DNA of 64,000 nucleotides from an uncultured SAR86 cluster bacterium (GCA_902563105.1 CACEVU010000001.1:157649-221648); one strand, 5' to 3'. Counted from the first letter of the stretch, positions 18,981 to 27,508 are shown. The notes: generated from the sequence alone by a model not told the origin. Numbers and translations: made by a program.

Positions 18981-19508
18981 ATGCAGCTCCCGAATATTTT
19001 GTCTGTTTCAAGAATTTTGCTTGTAATTCCAATTATTATTTTTTTTGAATATGATCTTCATGTACTTTCATTAGTAATTTTTTTAGTTGCCTCTATTACT
19101 GATTATTTAGATGGTTATTTTGCTCGAAAGAATAAACAAACTTCTGATTTGGGCGCTTTACTAGATTTGTTAGCAGATAAAGTTTTTGTCTCTACATTGC
19201 TCATATGGATGACTTTTAATTTTGAAAGTTTAATAATTTTAATTTCTTCTATTTTAGTGGTTTCTCGGGAAATCTCTATTAGTTATTTGAGGTTATTTGT
19301 CGTTTCTAAATTAAAAGATGTAAATGAGGTAAAGGCAGACATATTGGGAAAATTTAAAACAGCTATTCAAATGACCGGCCTAGGATTTATTTTAATTTCA
19401 CCATTAATGCCAAATTTTATTTACCTAGGGAGCTTAGGTTTGATTCTTTTTAGTGCAATAATATCTTGGTATTCTTTAGCTAAGTACTCAAATAAATGGA
19501 TTGTTTAA
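18981..19508 (+). CDS. pgsA: CDP-diacylglycerol-glycerol-3-phosphate 3-phosphatidyltransferase
   Basis: Integral-membrane enzyme of phosphatidylglycerol synthesis. The CDP-alcohol phosphatidyltransferase signature DG-x2-AR-x8-G-x3-D-x3-D is complete (YLDGYFARKNKQTSDLG, then LDLLADK). 175 residues with about four to six membrane segments. Follows uvrC by 1 nt and is followed by tRNA-Cys after 24 nt. Confidence 0.94.
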   Translation: MQLPNILSVSRILLVIPIIIFFEYDLHVLSLVIFLVASITDYLDGYFARKNKQTSDLGALLDLLADKVFVSTLLIWMTFNFESLIILISSILVVSREISISYLRLFVVSKLKDVNEVKADILGKFKTAIQMTGLGFILISPLMPNFIYLGSLGLILFSAIISWYSLAKYSNKWIV

Positions 19509-19532
19509 ACCAAATATATACAATAGCGAGGC

Positions 19533-19606
19533 GGCTGAGTGGCAGAGTGGTCATGCAGCGGATTGCAAATCCGTCTACGCCGGTTCGATTCCGACCTCAG
19601 CCTCCA
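19533..19606 (+). tRNA. tRNA-Cys (anticodon GCA)
   Basis: 74 nt. Acceptor strands GGCTGAG (19533-19539) and CTCAGCC pair fully, followed by discriminator T and an encoded CCA (604-606 of the 19 kb block). The anticodon stem GCGGA/TCCGT encloses TTGCAAA, giving anticodon GCA. The T-arm is GCCGGTTCGATTCCGAC. pgsA-tRNA-Cys adjacency is common in gammaproteobacteria. Confidence 0.96.
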
Positions 19607-19622
19607 ATATAGAAATAAAATA

Positions 19623-20459
19623 ATGCAAGCTATTTTTCCTGTTGCCGGCTTAGGATCAAGAATGTTTCCCGCAACTAAATCTGTTCCTAAAGAACTTTTA
19701 ACAATTTTAAATAAACCTATTATTCATTATGTTGTTGAAGAAGCAATAGACGCAGGTATTGAGGAAATAATCCTTGTGACATCAAGAGAAAAGCAACCCA
19801 TTTTAGAATATTTTAAAAAACCTAAAAAAAATGAATTAAATAATTCAATAAATTTTTTTCATAAGAAACTTAAAATAAGTACAGTTTTTCAAGAAAAACC
19901 TCTCGGTCTAGGCCATGCTATTTTATGTGCGAAGCATTTAATAAAAAATGACTTTTTCGGAATCTTTTTACCCGACGAAGTTTTATTAGAAAATAACAAA
20001 GTTATAGATTTCAAAAATATGATGAAATACTTAAAAAAAAATTGTGAAGGTCAAATACTTGTGGAAAAGGTATCAAAAAAAGAAGTTTCTAGCTACGGTA
20101 TTGTTCAACTAGAGTCTCCAAAATTTAAATCGAATGGAAATATGCGGATAAAAAAAATTCTAGAAAAGCCGTCTTTTACAAAGTCTATTAATAATTATAG
20201 AGTGGTAGGAAGATATATTTTGCCAAAAGATATCTTCAGTTTTTTAGAAAAAACTAAAACTTCTTCGAATAACGAGATTGAATTAACCGATGCGATTAAT
20301 AAAATGATAGGAGATAGAAAATTAAATATAAATGCTTGTTTAAATAATTCTGAAATATATGATTGCGGATCTGTAAAGGGTTTTGTAGGTGCTAACATAG
20401 CTTTTTCCCTTTTAAATAATGAATTAAGGAAATATGTTAAAGCATTAATTAATGATTAG
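19623..20459 (+). CDS. galU: UTP-glucose-1-phosphate uridylyltransferase
   Basis: Makes UDP-glucose, the precursor for the downstream polysaccharide genes. N-terminus QAIFPVAGLGSRMFPATKSVPKELL is diagnostic, with VEEAIDAGIEEIILVTSREKQ after it. The upstream reading frame runs through tRNA-Cys, so I start at ATG 19623, 16 nt after the tRNA. 278 residues. The last base of its TAG stop is the first base of tRNA-Leu, so RNase P cleavage of the tRNA 5' end would remove the final stop-codon base from the mRNA. Confidence 0.95.
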   Translation: MQAIFPVAGLGSRMFPATKSVPKELLTILNKPIIHYVVEEAIDAGIEEIILVTSREKQPILEYFKKPKKNELNNSINFFHKKLKISTVFQEKPLGLGHAILCAKHLIKNDFFGIFLPDEVLLENNKVIDFKNMMKYLKKNCEGQILVEKVSKKEVSSYGIVQLESPKFKSNGNMRIKKILEKPSFTKSINNYRVVGRYILPKDIFSFLEKTKTSSNNEIELTDAINKMIGDRKLNINACLNNSEIYDCGSVKGFVGANIAFSLLNNELRKYVKALIND

Positions 20460-20545
20460 CCCGGGTGGTGGAATTGGTAGACACAAGGGACTTAAAATCC
20501 CTCGAAGGCAACTTCGTGCCGGTTCAAGTCCGGCCCCGGGTACCA
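20459..20545 (+). tRNA. tRNA-Leu (anticodon UAA)
   Basis: 87 nt class II tRNA with a long variable arm (CTCGAAGGCAACTTCGT region). Acceptor GCCCGGG pairs with CCCGGGT (G1-U72 wobble, as in E. coli tRNA-Leu UAA), then discriminator A and encoded CCA. The loop CTTAAAA gives anticodon UAA. Its first base is also the last base of the galU stop, and the wzz-like gene starts 4 nt after its CCA. Confidence 0.95.
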
Positions 20546-20549
20546 AAAT

Positions 20550-21374
20550 ATGGATGAAATAGACTTAAAAAAACTTTTTATAGATCTTTATAATAAAAGA
20601 TATTCGATAACCTTAGGAACGACAATTAGTTTCTTTTTATCATTGGGTTACTATGCATATATGGCGGAAGAATACACATCTTCTTCTTTAATATTTCTTA
20701 CAAATTCTCAAAATTCCTCTATGAATGATAACTTATCTAACCTTTCACAATTGGCAGGGATTAATTTAATTTCCAAAGGCGATTCAAAACTAGAAGAAGC
20801 TAAGATGAGAATAGAATCTAGACTTTTTATTATTAATTTAATTGATAAATATGAATTTAGAAATTATCTTTTATCAAATAAAACTCAAGAAGAAGAAGTT
20901 TCGCAAAATAATTTATCTGATGAGACAAGCTATCAGATTTTTTCAGACATGTTAGAAGTTATTGACGAAAAAAATGGCAGTATAAAGCTATCCTTGACAA
21001 CCTTGAATCCAAGCAATTCAAAATACTGGCTTGAAAAGCTTATTGAGGAAATTGATGACATCATGAAAAAAGAACTTAATAAAGATATAGTCAATATGAT
21101 AGATTATTTAAACGAGCAGCTGACATTAAATTCATCTAAAGTTTCAGGCGTTGGGAGATCAATATCAATGAATATTCAACAACAAATGGTAAACAAAATA
21201 TTCGCCGATGAGTCAATTAATAAAACCTTTAAAGTAATAGATCCTCCTAATTATCCAGAATTTTCAAATAAGCCTATTTTTCTTCGATATGTAATTTTTT
21301 CATTATTAATATCCTTTTTTATGTTTTCCTTTCTTATATTAATTATTGAATCATTCAAAAAAAATAAAAAATAA
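20550..21374 (+). CDS. wzz: Wzz-type polysaccharide chain-length determinant
   Basis: 274 residues with the Wzz layout: short cytoplasmic N-terminus, a first membrane segment (about residues 18-36), a long, largely helical periplasmic domain, then the proline-rich motif DPPNYPEFSNKP and a second membrane segment (about 243-266). Controls modal chain length in Wzy-dependent assembly. It lacks the cytoplasmic kinase domain of Wzc-type proteins. Starts 4 nt after tRNA-Leu and shares one base with the next gene. First gene of the polysaccharide locus. Confidence 0.85.
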   Translation: MDEIDLKKLFIDLYNKRYSITLGTTISFFLSLGYYAYMAEEYTSSSLIFLTNSQNSSMNDNLSNLSQLAGINLISKGDSKLEEAKMRIESRLFIINLIDKYEFRNYLLSNKTQEEEVSQNNLSDETSYQIFSDMLEVIDEKNGSIKLSLTTLNPSNSKYWLEKLIEEIDDIMKKELNKDIVNMIDYLNEQLTLNSSKVSGVGRSISMNIQQQMVNKIFADESINKTFKVIDPPNYPEFSNKPIFLRYVIFSLLISFFMFSFLILIIESFKKNKK

Positions 21375-22144
21375 TGAAAGCGGTTATTTTAGCTGGGGGA
21401 TTGGGTTCGAGGCTTAGCGAAGAGACATCTATAAAACCGAAACCTATGGTGGAGATTGGTGGAAGACCAATTCTTTGGCACATCATGAAGATGTATTCTT
21501 TTCACGGTATTAATGATTTTATAATTTGTTGTGGGTATAAAGGATATTTTATTAAAGAATATTTCGCGAATTATTCCATGTATATGTCGGACATTACTTT
21601 CGACATGAAAAAAAACAAAACTATAGTACATCATAAAAGAGCAGAACCTTGGACAATAACGTTGGTAGATACTGGCTCAGACTCTATGACAGGAGGCCGT
21701 CTCAAAAGAGTTACAGAATATATTAAAGATGAGAAAGCTTTTTGTTTCACCTATGGAGACGGCGTTGGAAATAATGACATAACAGAATCAATTGCTTTTC
21801 ATAAAAGACATGGTAAAAAAGCAACTATTACAACCAGTTATCCTCCTGGACGCTTTGGGGCTTTAGAAATAAAAGATGAAAAAGTGCTTAGTTTTAAAGA
21901 AAAACCTAAAGGCGATGGATCAAGAGTTAATGCAGGGTTCTTTGTTCTGTCTCCAGATGTTTTAGATTTTATTGAGGATGATAATACCATTTGGGAAGAA
22001 GGTCCTTTGAATAAACTTGTAGAGGATAAGGAGCTAATGGCGTTTCAACATGAAGGTTTTTGGAAACCTATGGATACTCTTGCAGATAAAAATACACTTC
22101 AGGAAATGTGGGTAGAAGGAAAAGCTCCATGGAAAGTCTGGTAA
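21374..22144 (+). CDS. rfbF: Glucose-1-phosphate cytidylyltransferase
   Basis: Makes CDP-glucose from CTP and glucose-1-phosphate, the entry step for CDP-linked deoxysugars. The sequence is typical of RfbF: KAVILAGGLGSRLSEETSIKPKPMVEIGGRPILWHIMKMYS, then CCGYKGYFIKEYF, and WKPMDTLADKNTLQEMW at the C-terminus. 256 residues, standard length. The usual partner, CDP-glucose 4,6-dehydratase (rfbG), is not recognisable in the window, which leaves the fate of CDP-glucose open. Confidence 0.94.
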   Translation: MKAVILAGGLGSRLSEETSIKPKPMVEIGGRPILWHIMKMYSFHGINDFIICCGYKGYFIKEYFANYSMYMSDITFDMKKNKTIVHHKRAEPWTITLVDTGSDSMTGGRLKRVTEYIKDEKAFCFTYGDGVGNNDITESIAFHKRHGKKATITTSYPPGRFGALEIKDEKVLSFKEKPKGDGSRVNAGFFVLSPDVLDFIEDDNTIWEEGPLNKLVEDKELMAFQHEGFWKPMDTLADKNTLQEMWVEGKAPWKVW

Positions 22145-22153
22145 AAATATAAA

Positions 22154-23269
22154 ATGAATTCAACAAAAGTAGTTGAAAACGATCTAATTTATATTATAAA
22201 TAGTTTGACAGAAGAGATGACTAAGCTGTCTGGAAATAAAGTCCTTATTACTGGTGGAGCAGGATTTCTAGGTTACTATTTAGTGCAATCATTAGTTAAA
22301 TGGAATGATATTAACGAAAGTTCTAAAAATAATTTAATTGATATTATCGTTTATGATAATTTTATAAGAGGTAAACCATCTTGGCTCTTAGGCCTCGAGA
22401 GTAGAAATGCAATCACTCTGAAGTCTCACGACATAACAGACCCTTTGCCAAATGATATAGGTGATGTAAGCTATGTCATCCACGCGGCAAGTATTGCCTC
22501 ACCAATTTACTATCGAAAGCATCCTATCGAAACAATGGATGCGAATGTCAATGGCCTTAGAGTTCTTCTTGATTTCTTGAGGGCTAGGAAAGCTAAAAAC
22601 AAATTTGTTGGCGGTCTCTTATATTTTTCCACAAGCGAAATTTATGGTGATCCCTCAGATGAATTTATTCCTACTCCAGAGACTTTTAGAGGAAATGTTT
22701 CTTGTACCGGTCCCAGAGCAAGCTATGATGAATCAAAGCGTTATGGCGAGACCCTATGTGTTAATTTTGCACATCAATATAATTTACCTATCAGAATTGC
22801 TAGACCTTTCAATAATTATGGACCTGGTCTTAAATTAACTGATGGACGTGCTATGCCAGACTTTTGTAACAATGTTTTGTCCAACAAAGATATTATCATG
22901 CTCTCAGACGGCTCTCCAACTCGAACCTTTTGTTATGTTGCAGATGCGGTAATTGGATATTTAAAAGTTCTTACAATAGGTTCTAATGGTGAATCATATA
23001 ATATTGGTACCGAGAACCCAGAAATATCAATGCGCCAGTTAGCGGAGATGGTTATTGAATGTTCAAAAGTTCTTTATGGATATGAAGGACAGCTTGTTTT
23101 CAAGAAAAGTGAAGATAGAGACTATTTAACAGATAATCCTAATAGGAGGTGTCCTATTATAAAAAAGGCAAAAAAAGATCTGCACTACAATCCAACTATC
23201 TCAATTGAGGAAGGAATTACGCGTTCTTTAATTTGGTATAAAGACAATATGGAAAGAAAGGAACAATGA
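22154..23269 (+). CDS. NAD-dependent sugar epimerase/dehydratase, UDP-glucuronate decarboxylase-like
   Basis: Extended short-chain dehydrogenase, 371 residues with a roughly 25-residue N-terminal extension before the Rossmann motif VLITGGAGFLGYYLV. The catalytic YxxxK is in RASYDESKRYGE, preceded by STSEIYGDP, and followed by RPFNNYGPGLKLTDGRAMPDF. This pattern (HAASIASP, GPRASYDESKR, TRTFCYV) is closest to UDP-glucuronate decarboxylases (UXS), which form UDP-xylose. The next gene makes UDP-glucuronate, supporting that reading. It does not resemble RfbG. Substrate is inferred. Confidence 0.75.
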   Translation: MNSTKVVENDLIYIINSLTEEMTKLSGNKVLITGGAGFLGYYLVQSLVKWNDINESSKNNLIDIIVYDNFIRGKPSWLLGLESRNAITLKSHDITDPLPNDIGDVSYVIHAASIASPIYYRKHPIETMDANVNGLRVLLDFLRARKAKNKFVGGLLYFSTSEIYGDPSDEFIPTPETFRGNVSCTGPRASYDESKRYGETLCVNFAHQYNLPIRIARPFNNYGPGLKLTDGRAMPDFCNNVLSNKDIIMLSDGSPTRTFCYVADAVIGYLKVLTIGSNGESYNIGTENPEISMRQLAEMVIECSKVLYGYEGQLVFKKSEDRDYLTDNPNRRCPIIKKAKKDLHYNPTISIEEGITRSLIWYKDNMERKEQ

Positions 23270-24609
23270 TGAAAATTGCTGTAATTGGAACTGGATATGT
23301 TGGACTAGTTTCTGGTGTTTGTCTCGCTTCTAAGGGCCATAAAATCACTTGCTTTGATTCAAATGAGTTGACTATCGACTTGCTTCAAGAAGGTAAAAAT
23401 CCAATTCATGAGAGTGGTTTAAGCGAATTAATGGTTGAGAGTGAAAAGAATATTTCATTTAAGATTCTCAACCAAAGTAATGAGTCAAGTCTGCAAGACT
23501 TTGATGCAATTATTATCGCTGTAGGAACTCCTACATCAAAAGGCAAGACAGATCTTAGTCAAATTAAATCTGTGGCAACTATTATCGGCAAAATGCTAAA
23601 AAACTCAGAAAAATATATTTCGTTGATAATGAAAAGTACGGTTCTACCTGGGACAACGGACACATATTTTAGAAAAATTATTGAAGATGAATCAGGAAAA
23701 AAACTTGGTCAGTTTGGACTGGGGATGAATCCAGAGTTTTTACGAGAGGGAAATGCAGTAAATGATTTTCTCTCGCCAGATAGAATTGTCTTGGGTTATG
23801 AAGATCTTGCTACTTTGAATATTCTAAAAAAAATGTATCAACCTTGGGGCTGTCAAAAAGTAGAATTGAATACTCGCTCAGCAGAGATGATGAAGTATGT
23901 AAATAATTCTCTTCTTGCTACGCTGATTTCTAGTGTAAATGAATATGCAAACATTTCTAGAGAGTTAGGTGAAATAGACTTTAAAAAAGTTATGCTTGGC
24001 GTCCATTTAGATAATAGATGGTCACCATTAGAAAAAGATGGAAAAAAGATTTTTCCTGGGATTCTAGAATACTTGAAACCCGGTTGTGGCTTTGGAGGAA
24101 GTTGTTTTCCAAAAGACATTAAAGCCTTATCCTCATTAGCTAAGGAAACATCAATAAAACCAAATATTATAGATTCTGTGATTACAGTAAATGATGGCCA
24201 ACCAAATTGTATTATTAGAATGTTAGAGGACAAAGTTAAAGATCTTTCCAATAAACGAATATTAATATTAGGTCTTTCTTTCAAACCAGAAACTGACGAT
24301 GTTAGAGAGTCTGTTTCAATCAAGTTGATAAATCTGCTTAATGAAAAAGTCTTATCGATAAGCGCACATGATCCAATAGCTATTGAAAATGCAAAAAAAT
24401 CTATAAATTCATCAGTCAATATTAATTATATTGATGATTGGAAGGCTGAATTGTACGAAACTGATATTATCATCATAGCTACAAATTGGAGTATTTATAA
24501 GTCTATAAACAAGTTAACCAACTCTCTTTCCACGAAAGTCATTTTTGATACAAGATCTATGCTTGATTCCAGTAAGTTCAATGCAAAGAATTATTTATCA
24601 GTCGACTAA
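23266..24609 (+). CDS. ugd: UDP-glucose 6-dehydrogenase
   Basis: Oxidises UDP-glucose to UDP-glucuronate. The N-terminal Rossmann motif is IAVIGTGYVGLVSGVCLA, the NAD/central region follows, and the catalytic cysteine sits in CGFGGSCFPKDI. The C-terminal domain has LILGLSFKPETDDVRESVS. 447 residues, normal length. Two consecutive ATG codons begin it, overlapping the previous stop by 4 nt. Together with galU and the UXS-like gene it forms a UDP-glucose to UDP-xylose-type route. Confidence 0.93.
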   Translation: MMKIAVIGTGYVGLVSGVCLASKGHKITCFDSNELTIDLLQEGKNPIHESGLSELMVESEKNISFKILNQSNESSLQDFDAIIIAVGTPTSKGKTDLSQIKSVATIIGKMLKNSEKYISLIMKSTVLPGTTDTYFRKIIEDESGKKLGQFGLGMNPEFLREGNAVNDFLSPDRIVLGYEDLATLNILKKMYQPWGCQKVELNTRSAEMMKYVNNSLLATLISSVNEYANISRELGEIDFKKVMLGVHLDNRWSPLEKDGKKIFPGILEYLKPGCGFGGSCFPKDIKALSSLAKETSIKPNIIDSVITVNDGQPNCIIRMLEDKVKDLSNKRILILGLSFKPETDDVRESVSIKLINLLNEKVLSISAHDPIAIENAKKSINSSVNINYIDDWKAELYETDIIIIATNWSIYKSINKLTNSLSTKVIFDTRSMLDSSKFNAKNYLSVD

Positions 24610-24681
24610 TAATTTTTCAAACCTTATGTTAATGTAGATTATTTTCAAGTCGCAGAATAATTTTATATTGGAGTAGATAAT

Positions 24682-25896
24682 ATGAGTAATCCTGAATTTT
24701 TGAGAGTACCTTATGCTCAATCTGTCCATGGGCAAGCTGAAATAGACGCCGTAGTAGAGGTGCTTAAAACATCAACCCAAATGGGCAAAAATGTAACTGA
24801 AATGGAACAACGCGTAGCAGAAATGTTTAATAAAAAATTTGGCCTTATGACAAATTCTGGAACATCTTCGCTTATGCTAGCCGCCGAAGTAGCAGAACTA
24901 CCAAAAAAATCAGAAGTTATTACTGCAGCGTTTACATTCGCAACAACTGTAACACCTATTTTAAAAAATGATTTAGTACCGGTTTTTATGGATGCTGAAA
25001 AAGATACTTTAAATGTTGATGCCTCAAGAATTGAAGAATTTATTTCAGATAAAACATCTGCAATTTGGATTCCAAACATGCTTGGAAACATTCCTGACTG
25101 GGATGTAATAAGAGAGGTAGCTGATCGTCACGGACTTTTAGTGATTGAAGATTCTGCTGATACTTTAGGCGGAACTTTAAGGGGTACTCCTACTGGCGAT
25201 CGATCAGATATTAGTATTACAAGTTTTTATGGTTCCCATATAATTAATTGTGGTGGTAACGGAGGTTGGTTAGGAGTTAATGATGAGAAAATGGCTCGAA
25301 AAGCCAGATTATTAAGATCTTGGGGAAGAACTTCGGCTGAATTTGCAGATATAGCTGAATCAGAAAGTTTGAATAAAAGATTCGGTATTGAGCTAAACGG
25401 AATCGAATATGATGCTAAGTTTATTTTTGAGTATCCGGGTTATCAATTGGAACCTAACGAAATGGGCGCTGCTTTTGGTCTGGTTCAATTATCTAATTTT
25501 TCAGAGGTGAAAGCTAAGCGAATTTCTTCTTATAAACGCATGCAAGAAATCTTTAAGGATTATTCAGGTTTTGTTCGATCAGGTATTCCACATCCAGAGG
25601 GTGAAATAGTTTGGATGCATTTTCCTTTTGTTATTGAGGAGAGCGCCCCATTTTCAAGAAAGGATGTTCAGACTTTTTTTGAACTAAAAGGTATTCAAAC
25701 AAGACCTCCTTTTTCAGGAAATATTTTAAATCAACCTATGATGAAAAATCAGAAATATGTTGCTAATGACAATTATGATAATGCTAATGACATGATGAAG
25801 AACGGAATTTTACTTGGATGTCATCAAGGACTTTCGGAAGAGCAATTTAATCATATTGAGGAAGTTTGTTCTTCTTTCTTTGGACAATACATGTAG
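24682..25896 (+). CDS. DegT/RfbH-family dehydratase-like enzyme with His at the PLP-lysine position
   Basis: 404-residue aspartate-aminotransferase-fold protein of the DegT/DnrJ/EryC1/StrS family. PLP contacts include TNSGTSSLM and IEDSADTLG (Asp157). At the position of the Schiff-base lysine it has His186 (SFYGSHIINCGGNGG), as in the 3-dehydratases RfbH/DdhC and ColD, which use PMP for dehydration instead of transamination. RfbH enzymes also bind a 2Fe-2S cluster through C-x57-C-x1-C-x7-C; here those positions are Ala159, Ser218, Glu220 and a residue near 228-230, and only three cysteines exist in the protein (190 and two near the C-terminus). It therefore looks like a cluster-free 3-deoxygenation enzyme. 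GGAG at 24670-24673 is a good ribosome site. Substrate unknown. Confidence 0.85.
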   Translation: MSNPEFLRVPYAQSVHGQAEIDAVVEVLKTSTQMGKNVTEMEQRVAEMFNKKFGLMTNSGTSSLMLAAEVAELPKKSEVITAAFTFATTVTPILKNDLVPVFMDAEKDTLNVDASRIEEFISDKTSAIWIPNMLGNIPDWDVIREVADRHGLLVIEDSADTLGGTLRGTPTGDRSDISITSFYGSHIINCGGNGGWLGVNDEKMARKARLLRSWGRTSAEFADIAESESLNKRFGIELNGIEYDAKFIFEYPGYQLEPNEMGAAFGLVQLSNFSEVKAKRISSYKRMQEIFKDYSGFVRSGIPHPEGEIVWMHFPFVIEESAPFSRKDVQTFFELKGIQTRPPFSGNILNQPMMKNQKYVANDNYDNANDMMKNGILLGCHQGLSEEQFNHIEEVCSSFFGQYM

Positions 25897-25969
25897 TCTT
25901 TTTGTGAGACCTTAAATAAAAACAACTAAACATAATAAGGACATATTTAGAGAATAAATATTAGAAAAT

Positions 25970-27247
25970 ATGAAAGAAAATCGTAGCGTACTTGTTCTAG
26001 GAGGCGGAATAGCTGGAATATCTGCAGGATTTCATTCCAAATCTAATGGTATCGATAGTTTAGTTTATGAAGCAAGTGATAGTCCTGGAGGATTAACAGC
26101 AAATTTCTCTGTTAATGGCTTTCGTTTTGATAAAGCAATACACATGTCTTTTTCTAAAGATCAATATGTGAGAGAGGTCTTTGACAAAACTCCTTATTTT
26201 GCCCATAAACCGGATGCATTTTGTCTAGAAGATAATCGTTGGTTAAAACACCCTGTACAAAATAATTTATACAATCTTCCAGTTTCAGAAAAAGTATCTT
26301 TGATTGAATCATTTATTTCTAGACCAAACGACGAGCCGACGAATTATAAAGAATGGCTAGTATGCCAGTATGGAAAAAAAATAACAGAACGTTATCCTCT
26401 TGTTTACACCAATAAATATTGGGGTTTGCCTCCTGAAAATTTATCTCTTAACTGGATTGGCGATCGGATGAGAAAGGCAAATACTGTTGAAGTTTTAGAA
26501 GGGGCTATGCAGCCTAAAGATGATAATCATTATTATACTTCAGAAATGAGATATCCAAAAAAGGGTGGATACTACGAATTTATAAGGGAGATGGCAGAAC
26601 TTACAAATATAAAATGTAATAAAAAGGTTACAAAAATCAACTGTAAAGAGAATATAGTTGAGTGCGAAGATGGATCAGTGACTAATTATGAATCTTTAAT
26701 TAGTTCTTTGCCACTTCCGTTAATTTGTAATTTAATTAGTGACTGCCCGAAGGAAATCAAAGATGTGGCTGATACTCTTCTTTGGACTACCGTTGATTTG
26801 ATTTCATTTGGTTTTAATAAGAAAAATATTCCGCCGCACTTATGGTTTTATATTTATGATAAGGATAATTTAGCTGCTCGGGGCTACTCTCCGTCTTTAA
26901 AGGCTCCTTCTAATGCTCCTAAGGGTTGTTCATCGCTTCAGTTTGAGGTCTACAATTTATCTTCTAAGCCTAGTCACGATCCTGAAGAGTTGAAGAAAAA
27001 TATTACTAAAAAACTTTTAGATATGAATGTTTGTTCATCTGATGAAATATTATTTTCGCATCATAAGCATTTACCCTTTGGAAATGTAGTTTTCGATCAT
27101 GGAATGGAAGACAGGCGTAAAATTGTTTTAGACTATTTGGAAAAAATGAAAATACACACTTGTGGACGTTTTGGAGAATGGGAATATTTTTGGAGTGATC
27201 AAAGCTTTTTGAGTGGTAAGAGAGCAGCAGTTAAAATATTAAGCTAA
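25970..27247 (+). CDS. FAD-dependent oxidoreductase/UDP-galactopyranose mutase-like protein
   Basis: 425 residues. N-terminal FAD-binding motif VLVLGGGIAGISAGFHSKSNG followed by YEASDSPGGLTANFSVNGFRFDKAIH, the second dinucleotide-binding element seen in amine-oxidase and UDP-galactopyranose-mutase-like proteins. Mid-region YTNKYWGLPPENLSLNWIGDRMRK and the C-terminal HTCGRFGEWEYFWSDQSFLSGKRAA complete the FAD site. No signal peptide. Members of this group are common in polysaccharide loci, acting on sugar rings or as oxidases. I cannot assign a substrate. Its placement right after the His-variant dehydratase may be meaningful. Confidence 0.75.
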   Translation: MKENRSVLVLGGGIAGISAGFHSKSNGIDSLVYEASDSPGGLTANFSVNGFRFDKAIHMSFSKDQYVREVFDKTPYFAHKPDAFCLEDNRWLKHPVQNNLYNLPVSEKVSLIESFISRPNDEPTNYKEWLVCQYGKKITERYPLVYTNKYWGLPPENLSLNWIGDRMRKANTVEVLEGAMQPKDDNHYYTSEMRYPKKGGYYEFIREMAELTNIKCNKKVTKINCKENIVECEDGSVTNYESLISSLPLPLICNLISDCPKEIKDVADTLLWTTVDLISFGFNKKNIPPHLWFYIYDKDNLAARGYSPSLKAPSNAPKGCSSLQFEVYNLSSKPSHDPEELKKNITKKLLDMNVCSSDEILFSHHKHLPFGNVVFDHGMEDRRKIVLDYLEKMKIHTCGRFGEWEYFWSDQSFLSGKRAAVKILS

Positions 27248-27508
27248 CTTTTTTCAGACTTCATTTAAAAATTTTAAACAAAATTTTTTTTACTTAATCC
27301 AATATGAATGATTTTGTCTCAAAATATATTGTTTAAATCACAAGAATAGATGGAGGTATAATAGTTTAAACATTGGCCCTAAAATGATAAGGCTCAATTA
27401 TATTAGATGATAATTCAAATGAACTTTAGACAAAAAAAAGATCCTTGGAAAACCTGAAAATATCTTTTCTTAAGTCACTCGAAGCCTAATTTTATTAGAT
27501 ATTAAGTT
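27248..27508 (+). other. 261-nt intergenic region before the wzy-like gene
   Basis: No gene recognised; reading frames here are under 12 codons. An AT-only hairpin with a T-run (27268-27291) could weakly terminate the upstream unit. TATAAT at 27357-27362 resembles a -10 box but lacks a good -35. Very AT-rich. Confidence 0.4.

Noticed and set aside
19539..19622. Upstream extension of galU through tRNA-Cys
   Set aside because: The frame runs through a complete tRNA with no start signal, and homology begins at ATG 19623.
23853..24419. A 188-codon open frame on the minus strand opposite UDP-glucose dehydrogenase
   Set aside because: It is the antisense shadow of a strongly matched gene, with no start signal or homology of its own.
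27268..27291. Intrinsic terminator after the FAD protein gene
   Set aside because: The hairpin is AT-only; in DNA this AT-rich such structures arise by chance. Mentioned only in the gap entry.
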